From positions 1-64,000 of the forward strand of contig JAHEGY010000003.1 of assembly GCA_024644875.1 (NCBI GenBank): a stretch of 64,000 nt of DNA, in the 5' to 3' direction. Numbering within the stretch: position 1 is the stretch's first letter; each line of letters starts with the position of its first letter. The position numbers and the translations under genes are program-made. Shown in pieces: positions 24,794-34,793 of this stretch. This DNA comes from Cyclobacteriaceae bacterium. GTDB lineage: Bacteria > Bacteroidota > Bacteroidia > Cytophagales > Cyclobacteriaceae. The notes beneath the pieces were generated by a model. That model had not been told where the DNA came from. It searched no databases and saw nothing but the letters and a program-made list of their open reading frames with translations.

Positions 24794-27166
24794 ATGAAGT
24801 ATTTATTCAGGTTAAGTATCAGGAATCTGAAAAAGAATCCAACCATTAATTTTATAAACATATTCGGATTATCCCTGAGTATGACTGTTGTCATCCTTCT
24901 TTTTTCATTTTGTTACCATGAGTTGACCACGGACATGCATCAAGAAAATAAGGAGAATGGTTATCTGCTGATAAACAGCGATGGAAACAATTCGTTTGGT
25001 ATTAATATGCCCGGCGTTTTGTCCTATCATTTGGATTCATCTGTATTCGAAATTAAGAAGACAGTTCGTATGGCCGGTTTCTGGGAACAACCTGTCCTGA
25101 AATCAGAAAAGGCGGATCCTATGAAATCAAAGATTCTGTTTGTTGACGGCGATTTTTTTGAACTCTTTACCTATGAACCTGTCTCAGGTAATCTGGATAT
25201 GGCTTTTCAGGATCCAAGATCGATGGTTATTACTGAAAAGCTTGCGTCACGACTCTTTGGCAACATAGATGCTGTTGGTGAAACAATAATGCTGAATAAT
25301 GAACATCCCCTGGTTATCACAGCGATTGTCCGGGAACCGGGAAACAATACTTTTCTTGATTTTGAGGCATTGATATCTATGGAAGGAAGGAAGATCATTC
25401 AGTCCAATCCCGGAGAATATACAAACTGGAACTGGTGGAACTTCAACACCTTTATCCTGACGGACAAGGATTATGATCAACAGACTACTGAAGAAAAAAT
25501 TAGAAACATATTTATCGATCATTCTCAAAGCGAAAATTCTTTTGAGGGTATAGGTGTTCTTCCACTCCAGGATATTTATTTTTCAAAAATAGAAGCTGGT
25601 TGGCAGGATCATTTCCGGATCGGGAATAAGCAGCAGGTACTTGTTCTGGCCATGGTGGCTTTTTTGATTCTACTGATAGCTATTATCAATTTCATTAATA
25701 TATCATCTTCTCAGTATATTGACAGGTTGAAGCAGGCGGGTATTCAGAAAATTCTGGGTGCCACAAAATTCCACATCATAAGACAGGTGTTATTTGAATC
25801 AGCCATGCTATTTATGATTTCAGCCTGGATAGGTATTATTCTTACCGAAATCATTCAAATATACCTCAGTCAGTACCTTGAAATTCAACTGATCAGTGGA
25901 ATTATTTTTTCTCCTAAGATACTAATTTTGATTATTAGCTTATCAACTGTAATAGGTATCCTGTCCAGCCTTCCTACAGCCTATCTGATCAGCAGTTCAA
26001 AATCGATCGATAATCTGAAGAGCACTTTCTCCTTAAAGGCCAATAAGTCAGCACTAAGAAGTATTCTTGTGGTCACTCAATTCGCCATTGCCATTATACT
26101 GATCGGGTTTACGGTACTCGTACAGAAACAAATTCGCTTTGGTATTAGTAATCTGGGTTATGAAAAGGAAAATATCGTAGGCATCAAGTTCACCCAGCAA
26201 CTATATGGAAAATCTGAAATTCTTAAAAAAGAGCTATTAGATCAGGCCTTCATAGATAATGTTTCCATGACACAATTCTTCCCCGGGAAGGATTTGAGTT
26301 ATTGGGGCCTGGATACTGAGATTCGGGGAGAAAAAAAACAGTTATCTTTTAACAAATTTGATGCTGATCAGGCTTTTTTCGATATGCTGAACATTAAAAG
26401 TGTTAGCGGCCGGATCTATTCAGATGACTTCTCCACAGATAAAAATAAAGCCGTGGTCAATCAAGCATTTCTTAAGGCAAATGACATTTCCGATCCGATA
26501 GGGATTGAGTTGTATGCCAGGAATGATATTCATTTTGAGATCATAGGGATAATCGAGGATTTCCATTTTGAATCCGTAAATAAAGAAATAGGTCCTTTAC
26601 TGATCAATAATTCCGGGAATGCATCCGTATGCCTGGTTAATATGCAAAGTCATGATTTTAATGTATTAAGATCAAACATGGAAAGTCTCAGGGAGATATG
26701 TCATAATTTATCTCCGGATTTTCCCGTTGAAATACGGTTTATGGATCTGGCGGTAGAGAATATGTACAGAAGTGAGATCCGGTTCAGAAGGATCTTTACT
26801 TTGTTTTCCAGCAGCGCTATTTTCATCAGTTGCCTGGGTATTCTGGCCTTGTCCATTTTTGTATGTAACATAAAAACCAAAGAGATTGGGATCCGAAAGA
26901 CATTCGGAGCCTCTGTTCGAAGTATTTTTAATATGTTGAACCAGGAATTCGCACGTTCGGTAATCATTGCTTTCTCAATTGCCTGTCCGGTATCCTGGTA
27001 CCTTATGCAACTATGGCTGAAAGGGTTTTCATATAAGACTGATATAAGCTGGTGGATCTTTGCCTTGTCCGGACTTATGGCTATGGGAATAGCCTTCCTG
27101 TCAGTTAGCTGGCAAAGTTATCGTTCTGCCAGGAAAAATCCGGTTGATATCCTCAGGTATGAATAA
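24794..27166 (+). CDS. FtsX/MacB-type ABC transporter permease
   Basis: This 790-residue inner-membrane permease has the MacB periplasmic core plus two FtsX domains. The first helix follows FRLSIRNLKKNPTINFINIF at the N-terminus. The periplasmic core is at about 45-240, and three helices follow (about 285-410). The second core is at about 430-650, and the last three helices end with IGIRKTFGASVRSIFNMLN and SARKNPVDILRYE. Bacteroidota carry many such unpaired permeases that work with a LolD/MacB-like ATPase encoded elsewhere; no ATPase gene is present here. Function is not assignable: lipoprotein, peptide or antibiotic export are all possible. A fossil of a second permease's 3' end lies 29 bases downstream. 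Confidence 0.9.
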   Translation: MKYLFRLSIRNLKKNPTINFINIFGLSLSMTVVILLFSFCYHELTTDMHQENKENGYLLINSDGNNSFGINMPGVLSYHLDSSVFEIKKTVRMAGFWEQPVLKSEKADPMKSKILFVDGDFFELFTYEPVSGNLDMAFQDPRSMVITEKLASRLFGNIDAVGETIMLNNEHPLVITAIVREPGNNTFLDFEALISMEGRKIIQSNPGEYTNWNWWNFNTFILTDKDYDQQTTEEKIRNIFIDHSQSENSFEGIGVLPLQDIYFSKIEAGWQDHFRIGNKQQVLVLAMVAFLILLIAIINFINISSSQYIDRLKQAGIQKILGATKFHIIRQVLFESAMLFMISAWIGIILTEIIQIYLSQYLEIQLISGIIFSPKILILIISLSTVIGILSSLPTAYLISSSKSIDNLKSTFSLKANKSALRSILVVTQFAIAIILIGFTVLVQKQIRFGISNLGYEKENIVGIKFTQQLYGKSEILKKELLDQAFIDNVSMTQFFPGKDLSYWGLDTEIRGEKKQLSFNKFDADQAFFDMLNIKSVSGRIYSDDFSTDKNKAVVNQAFLKANDISDPIGIELYARNDIHFEIIGIIEDFHFESVNKEIGPLLINNSGNASVCLVNMQSHDFNVLRSNMESLREICHNLSPDFPVEIRFMDLAVENMYRSEIRFRRIFTLFSSSAIFISCLGILALSIFVCNIKTKEIGIRKTFGASVRSIFNMLNQEFARSVIIAFSIACPVSWYLMQLWLKGFSYKTDISWWIFALSGLMAMGIAFLSVSWQSYRSARKNPVDILRYE

Positions 27167-27195
27167 TAAAGCATTAATATTTTTTAATAACCGCA

Positions 27196-27288
27196 TTATT
27201 AAATTTGATAATTACTTTGTTAATGGTAAACTGGCAAATATTCAACTTTGCCAGGAAAAATCCTATTGATGTATTGCGTTGCGAATAC
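27196..27288 (+). pseudogene. Fossil C-terminus of a second FtsX-type permease
   Basis: The frame starting at 27196 reads LLNLIITLLMVNWQIFNFAR, then KNPIDVLRCE. It aligns with the end of the preceding permease (a hydrophobic helix, then VSWQSYRSARKNPVDILRYE), with only short nucleotide identity (GCCAGGAAAAATCC). No upstream part of a permease gene is present. It looks like the last 30 codons left after deletion of a tandem paralog, or an old partial duplication. Confidence 0.7.
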
Positions 27289-27638
27289 GAATATTTAAGT
27301 TTTTACTTCCTCCGCTATTCAGCGAATACTGGTACCATAAATTTTTAAACAATATCATTATAAAACGGAAAAACCCTGTGATATTTTTTATGAAAATTAC
27401 AACCGTATAATATAACATTTAGCTAACCTCGGCTGTTACATACTAAAATCTTCATTTTCTGTTAGATGCTTTATCGTCTAAATATGTAATTGTAAGAGGT
27501 TTTGATATGATATAAATAAGGCCATCCTATCCCGTAAGTTGTGGGATAATGATTTAAAAAAGTAATTTTAATTCAGTGTAAACCATATAATTAATATATT
27601 CACCAGATTAAACGTTAAATATTAATGAACGAGGGTAC
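27289..27638. other. AT-rich leader region before SusC
   Basis: These 350 bases between the permease fossil and the SusC start hold no credible gene. The only structure seen is a 6-bp inverted repeat, TATCCC (27528-27533) with GGGATA (27543-27548), without a T run. The region presumably contains the SusC promoter, but I find no clear TTTG/TAnnTTTG pair. Confidence 0.5.
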
Positions 27639-30600
27639 ATGATCAGAGCGGTTGCGATACTTTTTCTGACGGCGGTATGTTCTCTTACCGCTTTCTCCCA
27701 GTCTGGTATTATCAGTGGAAAAGTTATATCCTCATCAGATGGTACAGGTCTTCCTGGCGTAAACATCATAATCGAAGGCACCTCGCAGGGAACCACCACA
27801 GATCTGGAGGGAAATTTCTCAATTGAAGCTGAACCTGAAGATGTCTTGCTCTTCCAGATGGTAGGTATGGTGACCCAAAGAATTGAAGTCAACAACCAGA
27901 CCGTTATCGATATTGACCTGGAGGAAGAGCGTCAGTTGCTGGAAGGTGTAGTGGTAAATGGATTCAGGGAAATGGACAGGAATTTGTTTACCGGATCTGC
28001 TGAACGGGTAGCCATGGATGATATTGAGATAAGAGGAGAATCCGATGCAAGCCGGATGCTCGAGGGACAGGTTGCGGGGATGTCAGTGGATAACCTTAGC
28101 GCCACATTTGGCACTACTCCTAAGATCAGGATTCGCGGCAATACCTCCCTCAACGGAAACAATCAACCTCTTTTTGTTGTGGATGGAGTAATCCTGGAGG
28201 ATCTAACAGCGGTTAATACCGAAGACTTTATCTCAGGCAACGCAAATACGATAGTTAGCTCCTCCATAGCAAACATTAATCCCAATGATATTGAATCTAT
28301 CCAGGTTCTGAAAGATGCTTCAGCCACCGCGATATATGGAGCAAGGGCGGCAAATGGTGTTATTGTGATCAACACTAAAAGTGGTAGAAGTGGTGATCTG
28401 CAGGTAAATTATTCCGGTAACTTCTCATTTAAACTTCCACCAACATATCAACAGTTCGATCTCCTGAATTCTGCGGAGGAAATGTCAGTTTACCGGGAGC
28501 TATTTGAAAAAGGAATTATTGACATAAGTACCTCTGTAAGGGCACAGAATTATGGAGCGATGGGTAAAATGTTTACCATGATCGCTGATCATGAACTGGA
28601 ATGGGGTACCGGAGGCACCTTGAACGAGGAATTCCTTAATCAGTATGAAAATGCCAACACGGACTGGTTTGATGTATTATTTAATGATCCCGGTTTCCAA
28701 CAATGGCATTCCCTCGATTTTACTTCCGGAAGTTCCAAGAATAATAGTTTTTTTTCACTTAGTTTTCTGGATGATAATGGTCAGACTATAGCGGATAATG
28801 TTCAAAGAGTTACAGGTGCAGCCAGGAATACTTTCTTTATATCTGATGCCTTTTCTTTCGGATTTAAATTGTCAGCGAGTTATCGTGACCAACAGGTACC
28901 CGGTACACGCAACAGGGAGTTCGATCCCATAACCGGCCGCTATAACAGGAATTTCGATATAAATCCACTCAGCTATGCACTGAATACCGCCAGGTCGATC
29001 AGGCCCTACGATGATGAAGGAAATTTTGAGTATTTCCGAAGAAATTTTGCACCGTTTAATATCCTTGAAGAATTAGAATATAACCAGATGAATATACGTG
29101 TGGTTGATCTCTCAGGACAGGTTGATTTTGAGATACGACCAATTGCAGATCTATCTATTAACGGTGTTTTCCAGGCCAGGTATGCTGATACACGCCGGGA
29201 CCATACTGTACATGAATACAGCAATCAGGCCGAGGCATATCGGGCGGATGACACACAGTTTATTCAGGAAGCCAATAACCTGCTGTTTCGGGATCCGAAT
29301 AATCCGGGATTAAACCCCCAGGTGGTTCTTCCTGTTGGAGGATTCAAATTTCTGGATGATAGTGAATTGTTAAACCTGTTTACCCGGATAAGTGCTGAGT
29401 GGACAAAGGATATTACTGAATCGCATAAGATCAATCTATTTGGTGGTGGGGAATTGCGATATACCGATAGAAGTTCAACAAGTTCCACTGGTTTAGGTGT
29501 CGTTTATGAAAGTGGGGGTGTAGTTATCACAGATCCAAACATTGTTGAATTCTTTAATTTACAGAATATTCCCATTTTCTCCCTTGATGAACTCAGTGAC
29601 AGGTTCCTGGGATTTTTTCTGAATGCCGGCTATGCTTTCAGATCAAAATATATTGTTAATCTTACGGGAAGATATGACGGTTCAAACCAATTAGGGGAAA
29701 GCGATCAGGCCAGGTTTTTACCAACATGGAATGTTAGTGGAGCATGGAATGTGGACCAGGAAGCGTTTATGTCTAATGTTACATTCATGGATTATCTGAA
29801 GCTTAGAGCTACTTATGGACTTTCCGGAAATCTACCGCCAGAATCGAGTGCATTATTAAATTTGCTTGCAGACGTTACTGTAAGGCCGACAGATATTGAG
29901 CCTTATTTATATATACAGGATCTGACAAATACTGAGCTCACCTGGGAAAAACTAAAGGAATTTAATGTTGGTATTGATATTGGATTCTTCAATAGCCGGA
30001 TCAATACTTCATTCGACTATTATAAGCGGCAGTCTTTTGACTTAATCGGAGTCGTTCAAACAAGTGGTATCGGAGGACAGGGATTAAAGCTTGGGAATTT
30101 TGCTGATATGGAATCAGACGGATATGAGTTTAACTTAAGTACCATTAATATCCAGACAAAAGGATTTACCTGGACAACGAATTTTAACATCTCCTATACT
30201 ACAGACAGAATCACCAAGCTGGATTTTGGGCCCAGACTTGTTGATGCAATAAGTCAGAATGGAGCAGCTGTTCTTGGCGGACCCAGGAGAGGGTTATTTT
30301 CAACCAATTTCGCAGGTTTGAACCAGGTGGGCATTCCACAATTTTTTGATGAGAATGGCGAAAGGGTTTTTAATCTGGATCTTCAAAGCAGGGAAAACCT
30401 TCAAAATACATTGGTATATGAAGGTCCGACGGAACCCAGAGGAGTTGGAGGATTTAACAATACATTTTCATATAAAGGTTTTAGACTGAATGTATTTCTT
30501 ACTTATAAGTTTGATTATAAGATTCGCTTGAATGATGCTTTCTTCCCGGTTTACACTGATTTTGATGCGTTGCCGGGAGATCTCGTGGATCGCTGGGCTG

Positions 30601-30950
30601 TTCCGGGGGATGAGGAAAAGACCAACATACCTGTCGTTCTTGATGCTGGCGTCGCACAGGTAAGTGGGGATGTTGTTAACGCATATAACCTTTACAATAA
30701 AAGTACCGTACGGGTAGCAAATGGTGACTACATCAGGCTAAGGGCGGTTCAACTCTCCTATCAGTTTCCTGTAAAGTGGATCTCAAGACTTAAATTGAGG
30801 AATGCATTCCTGACGCTCGAAGGAAATAATCTGGCTCTTCTTCTTTCAGATGATGCGCTTAATGGTCAGGATCCGGAATTCTTTGCTACTGGCGGTGTAG
30901 CTCTTCCACCTCCCAGAACTGTTACACTATCAATTAATGTTGGATTCTAG
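27639..30950 (+). CDS. SusC/RagA-family TonB-linked outer membrane receptor (complete)
   Basis: This is a 1103-residue complete SusC. A signal peptide (MIRAVAILFLTAVCSLTAFS) is followed by a carboxypeptidase-regulatory-like domain at about 24-105 (DGTGLPGVNIIIEGTSQGTT). The plug is at about 120-245 (GNTSLNGNNQPLFVVDG; DIESIQVLKDASATAIYGA), then the barrel, ending RTVTLSINVGF. A plug insertion with SGNANTIVSSSIANINPND is typical of the RagA branch. It is paired with a SusD two bases downstream. The locus carries a metallopeptidase and DUF4302 instead of carbohydrate enzymes, which suggests peptides or glycopeptides as ligand; this is inference. It has no close similarity to the partial SusC at the left edge beyond family level. 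Confidence 0.96.
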   Translation: MIRAVAILFLTAVCSLTAFSQSGIISGKVISSSDGTGLPGVNIIIEGTSQGTTTDLEGNFSIEAEPEDVLLFQMVGMVTQRIEVNNQTVIDIDLEEERQLLEGVVVNGFREMDRNLFTGSAERVAMDDIEIRGESDASRMLEGQVAGMSVDNLSATFGTTPKIRIRGNTSLNGNNQPLFVVDGVILEDLTAVNTEDFISGNANTIVSSSIANINPNDIESIQVLKDASATAIYGARAANGVIVINTKSGRSGDLQVNYSGNFSFKLPPTYQQFDLLNSAEEMSVYRELFEKGIIDISTSVRAQNYGAMGKMFTMIADHELEWGTGGTLNEEFLNQYENANTDWFDVLFNDPGFQQWHSLDFTSGSSKNNSFFSLSFLDDNGQTIADNVQRVTGAARNTFFISDAFSFGFKLSASYRDQQVPGTRNREFDPITGRYNRNFDINPLSYALNTARSIRPYDDEGNFEYFRRNFAPFNILEELEYNQMNIRVVDLSGQVDFEIRPIADLSINGVFQARYADTRRDHTVHEYSNQAEAYRADDTQFIQEANNLLFRDPNNPGLNPQVVLPVGGFKFLDDSELLNLFTRISAEWTKDITESHKINLFGGGELRYTDRSSTSSTGLGVVYESGGVVITDPNIVEFFNLQNIPIFSLDELSDRFLGFFLNAGYAFRSKYIVNLTGRYDGSNQLGESDQARFLPTWNVSGAWNVDQEAFMSNVTFMDYLKLRATYGLSGNLPPESSALLNLLADVTVRPTDIEPYLYIQDLTNTELTWEKLKEFNVGIDIGFFNSRINTSFDYYKRQSFDLIGVVQTSGIGGQGLKLGNFADMESDGYEFNLSTINIQTKGFTWTTNFNISYTTDRITKLDFGPRLVDAISQNGAAVLGGPRRGLFSTNFAGLNQVGIPQFFDENGERVFNLDLQSRENLQNTLVYEGPTEPRGVGGFNNTFSYKGFRLNVFLTYKFDYKIRLNDAFFPVYTDFDALPGDLVDRWAVPGDEEKTNIPVVLDAGVAQVSGDVVNAYNLYNKSTVRVANGDYIRLRAVQLSYQFPVKWISRLKLRNAFLTLEGNNLALLLSDDALNGQDPEFFATGGVALPPPRTVTLSINVGF

Positions 30951-30952
30951 AA

Positions 30953-32485
30953 ATGAAGAGATTTAATAAAAATATCGCCCATTTTGTTAAGATATATCCT
31001 CACCGGATTATAAACAGAATTCTTTGGACCGGTTTGATATTCTTTCTGACCGGATGCTCGGATTTTCTTGATGAAGTACCCGATAACAGGGTTTCTCTTG
31101 ATAACCTTGAAAAAGCTTCTCAATTGTTGACAAATGCATATTCTGACGGCAGTTATGCATTTACAGACTGGATGACAGACAATGTCGCCTATACCCGGGG
31201 GGTTAATTTAAGAACAAGCCATATTGAGGCCTACACCTGGGCTGATGAAACAACGGATGGTACAGAGCAGGATACCCCAACTTTTTTCTGGAATTCAACA
31301 TACAATGCAATAGCCCACGCCAATGAAGTCCTGGCTGTAATCGACGAGTTTGACATCAGGTCAGATGAGGATGAAGCAAAGAAAAGTGCAGTAAGATCTG
31401 AGGCTTTGCTGACAAGGGCCTATGCCCACTTTATGTTGGTCAATCTGTTTGCAAAACATTATGATGATCAAAGATCAAATACTGATCCGGGAATTCCTTA
31501 TGTTGACGTACCTGAAACTGTATTTTTGAAAACGTATAAGAGAAATACAGTCCAGGAAGTGTATGGCAGGATTGAGGAGGATATGTTGTTGGGAATAGAA
31601 CTTGTAGATGACGGCTTTTTTGCCAACTCCGGCAAATACCATTTTAACAGAAATGCTGCCCTTGCCTTTGCGTCAAGGTTTTACCTGTTCAAAGGAGAAT
31701 ATGATAAATGCATTGAATATAGCAATATGTTATTGGGAGCTGATCCGGGTGCTTTTGTCCGTGATCTCACAAGTGATCAATTTCTTAATGCACGATCATC
31801 GATTGATGGCTATTCTCAATTATATACGTCTCCTGATCTCCCCAGTAATTTACTGCTTATGAGAAAGATATCACTGGTTCAACGTCCTGATTTTGCACAT
31901 GGGCCAACGACAGTTTTATACCGGGACCTGTTTTCTGCGAATCCATTTCCTTCAACTACAGATGAACGTGAGAACCCGGCACTTGTAAAGGGAGAAAATG
32001 GGGTATTTCCATTAAGATACCAGAGTTTGTTCCAGAGGAGTAGCTTGAATTCTAATGTAGGAACACCTTATCATATCCAAATAGCTTTTAGGGGCGAAGA
32101 GGTTTTGCTTAACAGGATGGAATCTTATGTAGAGCAAAACAGGATAAACGAAGCTATACAGGATATGCAGATTTTGATTGACAGAAGATATAGCGGACCA
32201 TCCATCCCCCTTACAATTGAATTGATCAGGGAAGCATTTGGCGTATCAGGCAATCCTTTTGTAAGTGACAAGTTTGTAATGGATATCTATGTACAGCTGG
32301 AAAGAAGAAAGGAATTTATTGTCCAGGGCTTAAGGTGGTTTGATATCAAGCGCTTTGAACTCGAAGTGGAGCATAACCAGGTGGATGGATCGATTATCAA
32401 TCTGGAAGAAAATGATAGAAGAAAAGTTTTACAGATCCCGGCCTCCGCAATTGAAGTTGGGAAACTGGAACCTAATCCAAGGTAA
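30953..32485 (+). CDS. SusD/RagB-family nutrient-binding lipoprotein
   Basis: This 510-residue SusD partner of the upstream SusC starts two bases after its stop codon. It has an unusually long, basic leader before the lipobox FLTGC (Cys35); the acidic segment SDFLDEVPDNRVSLDN follows the cysteine, as usual for surface export. The helical SusD core shows ALLTRAYAHFMLVNLFAKHY (about 150-170), and the C-terminal ERRKEFIVQGLRWFDIKRFE is diagnostic. The ligand is unknown. Because the leader is long, an internal start is possible, but no better ATG lies before the hydrophobic segment. Confidence 0.95.
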   Translation: MKRFNKNIAHFVKIYPHRIINRILWTGLIFFLTGCSDFLDEVPDNRVSLDNLEKASQLLTNAYSDGSYAFTDWMTDNVAYTRGVNLRTSHIEAYTWADETTDGTEQDTPTFFWNSTYNAIAHANEVLAVIDEFDIRSDEDEAKKSAVRSEALLTRAYAHFMLVNLFAKHYDDQRSNTDPGIPYVDVPETVFLKTYKRNTVQEVYGRIEEDMLLGIELVDDGFFANSGKYHFNRNAALAFASRFYLFKGEYDKCIEYSNMLLGADPGAFVRDLTSDQFLNARSSIDGYSQLYTSPDLPSNLLLMRKISLVQRPDFAHGPTTVLYRDLFSANPFPSTTDERENPALVKGENGVFPLRYQSLFQRSSLNSNVGTPYHIQIAFRGEEVLLNRMESYVEQNRINEAIQDMQILIDRRYSGPSIPLTIELIREAFGVSGNPFVSDKFVMDIYVQLERRKEFIVQGLRWFDIKRFELEVEHNQVDGSIINLEENDRRKVLQIPASAIEVGKLEPNPR

Positions 32486-32488
32486 TAA

Positions 32489-33370
32489 ATGAATAAACAA
32501 CGATTCATAAAAAGAGGCTTTATATTTTACCTGACAGGTATGTTCCTGATACTTTCTGGTTGTAACCAGGAGGAAGCACTCAATGTGCCTGTTAATCAGG
32601 GCCCGGATGTGATCCGAAATGATCTGGATCAATATATAGAGGATAACTTTACAGAAGAATTTGGTATGGCAATTCGATACCGGTTTGTTGACAGGTATGT
32701 TGGGCCGACACAGAGAGTTACCCCACCCCGATTAGAAGTGGTCAGGCCCATGCTTGATTTTATCGATGAATTCTGGATCGATCCCTACATATCCGTGGAA
32801 AACGGAGAAGATTTTTTCAGGAAGCATGTCCCGGCCGAAATCGTTTTTCTTGGAGGACTGATTTATAATGATGATGGAACCGTGATTCTGGGAACAGCCG
32901 ATGCGGGAGCCCAGATTACATTTACCGATGTTAACTCTGTTGATTTTGATGACATGAACTGGTTATTACAGCAATTGCAAACTGTTTATCACGAGTTTGC
33001 TCATGTTGTCCATCAAAGATATAAATTGCCGAATGCCTTTGAAACCATTACGCCTCAGGGGTATACCAGTGCGGGTGCATGGTTTACGCTTACAGATGAA
33101 GAAGCTTTGCAAAGGGGTTTTGTTTCTCCCTATGCTACAAGTTCTCCAAATGAAGATTTTGCAGAAGTTATAGCCCATTTTCTGTTTGATGAAAATTTCT
33201 ATGAAAACTATATTGAAGCTGAAACCGGTTGCATAACTCAAGACTGTGAAAGTAGAAATGAAGGAAGGGTTTATATCAATGAGAAATTAAACTCAATCCT
33301 GGCGCATTACGAAAAAGTGACCGGGGTAAAGCTGGAAGATGTCAGAGAACAGGTTCAGTCTAAACTTTAA
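32489..33370 (+). CDS. Secreted putative zinc metallopeptidase lipoprotein (Peptidase_Mx1 type)
   Basis: This 293-residue lipoprotein (leader ending LILSGC, Cys25) belongs to the group of putative zinc-binding metallopeptidases found after SusCD pairs in Bacteroidota. The zincin motif HEFAH is at 168-172, within LQTVYHEFAHVVHQ; a likely third ligand is Glu226 in NEDFAEVIAHF. The first part (60-160) is alpha/beta and conserved in the family. The acidic residues right after the lipid Cys (NQEEA) suggest surface display. The presumed role is trimming proteins or peptides at the cell surface before uptake by the SusCD pair; the substrate is unproven. It is in one operon with SusC, SusD and the DUF4302 gene (gaps of three bases). 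Confidence 0.88.
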   Translation: MNKQRFIKRGFIFYLTGMFLILSGCNQEEALNVPVNQGPDVIRNDLDQYIEDNFTEEFGMAIRYRFVDRYVGPTQRVTPPRLEVVRPMLDFIDEFWIDPYISVENGEDFFRKHVPAEIVFLGGLIYNDDGTVILGTADAGAQITFTDVNSVDFDDMNWLLQQLQTVYHEFAHVVHQRYKLPNAFETITPQGYTSAGAWFTLTDEEALQRGFVSPYATSSPNEDFAEVIAHFLFDENFYENYIEAETGCITQDCESRNEGRVYINEKLNSILAHYEKVTGVKLEDVREQVQSKL

Positions 33371-33373
33371 TGA

Positions 33374-34774
33374 ATGAGGAATATTTCTATATATATTGGG
33401 TTATTGATACTGATGCTCTTTTTCCAGGGATGTACAAAGGAAAAGGAGGCCTTACTGCCTTCTGTGGAGGAAAGGGTGACTGAGGCTGTTACTAATTTGC
33501 GAAATGAACTAACAGCTCCTGCAAATGGATGGAGACTTGAATATCAGCCAACAAATGCCTCAGGTATCTTTTATATGTTATTGGAGTTTGATGAAGATGA
33601 AGTTCATATAAAATCTGATGTAGCGGATAATAATGGAGAGTTTTTCGAGCATACCATTCCCTGGCGGGTTGATAATGCCTTAGGCCTGGAGCTTGTTTAC
33701 GAAACCTACGGGGTTTTTCATTATTTATTTGAATTGGACGCTGCTACTTTCGGTGCTGAATTTGAATGGGGGTTTATAGAAAAATCAGGTGACAATCTTG
33801 TATTCAGAAGCATTTCCGACCTTAGCTTCTCACCATCGACCATAACGCTTACTCCCGCAGCCCCCAACGATGACGGTAAATTTTCCAGAGATATAGCAGC
33901 TAACCTCAATGAATTTGTTGCTGTTGGGCCGAAAGCGCTTCAGGTACAAATACCTAAGCAGCAAATTATTCTTCAGGATGCCGGAGTTTCCGTCTATTGG
34001 TCTCTTGACGCAACAAAAAGGGTCATAACCTCTGATCTGGCTGCAACCGGAAATGATTTTGCTGATCCTGATCTTCAAGCTGTAGTTCTTAATCATCAAA
34101 GCGGATATATCCTTCAGAATGGAAATCTGGAGTTATTGGTACCCCTTCAGTTTGTTTTGGATGGAAGATCATATTCTGTCGACGCGATCAATTTCTCAGA
34201 ATTTACAAATACGGGACCGAATTACTGTGCTTTTTCTCCCGATAATGGACCATTGTATACAGGTCAGATAGCAGGGCTTGGATCTGTTTCAATGATATCC
34301 AGTCTCTTTGATCTGGAGGGGGCCGCATTCCAGCCTATTCCGGATTTCCCGTACAGCGTTAATTCCTTTTTTGTTTTTGACGAATCAGGTAGTTCACTAG
34401 CAGATGAAGGAGGTATTATTGCCGAAAGATTTCCTGGAGCAACAGGATTCCTGTTCTACTATGGATTTGAATCTGATGCTCAGCCTTCCTATGCCGTCGG
34501 ATTTATCATTGAAGATGGTCTTGGGAATTCGGAAATTATATTAAGAGAATTCGATCCAGTTACTACTGTCGGAAATATGGTCCAGGTTAATCTGAATAAT
34601 GATTATTATTTCTCAGGCACTCCAGGTCCAGATGATCAGGCAAATCTTGAGGAGATCACAAACCTCTTGTTCGAGGGAGGTGATATGTACGCATCAGACT
34701 TTCCGGTTGAAGGATTGAATGTCTTTAAACTATTCAATCCTTGTAATCAACATGAGATCTTCCTTGTACAGTAA
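33374..34774 (+). CDS. DUF4302 lipoprotein
   Basis: This 466-residue lipoprotein (leader ending FFQGC, Cys20) is the last gene of the second SusCD operon. The region after the leader (SVEERVTEAVTNLRNELTAP, then GWRLEYQP) is the family signature of DUF4302, and the protein is beta-rich throughout. DUF4302 genes commonly follow the Mx1 metallopeptidase gene and a SusCD pair in Bacteroidota, which is exactly the order seen here. Function is unknown; binding or presentation of the peptidase substrate is a reasonable guess. It converges on the PKD lipoprotein gene 20 bases away, with no clear terminator hairpin between them. Confidence 0.85.
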   Translation: MRNISIYIGLLILMLFFQGCTKEKEALLPSVEERVTEAVTNLRNELTAPANGWRLEYQPTNASGIFYMLLEFDEDEVHIKSDVADNNGEFFEHTIPWRVDNALGLELVYETYGVFHYLFELDAATFGAEFEWGFIEKSGDNLVFRSISDLSFSPSTITLTPAAPNDDGKFSRDIAANLNEFVAVGPKALQVQIPKQQIILQDAGVSVYWSLDATKRVITSDLAATGNDFADPDLQAVVLNHQSGYILQNGNLELLVPLQFVLDGRSYSVDAINFSEFTNTGPNYCAFSPDNGPLYTGQIAGLGSVSMISSLFDLEGAAFQPIPDFPYSVNSFFVFDESGSSLADEGGIIAERFPGATGFLFYYGFESDAQPSYAVGFIIEDGLGNSEIILREFDPVTTVGNMVQVNLNNDYYFSGTPGPDDQANLEEITNLLFEGGDMYASDFPVEGLNVFKLFNPCNQHEIFLVQ

Positions 34775-34793
34775 CAAGGTTTACTTGCAAGAG

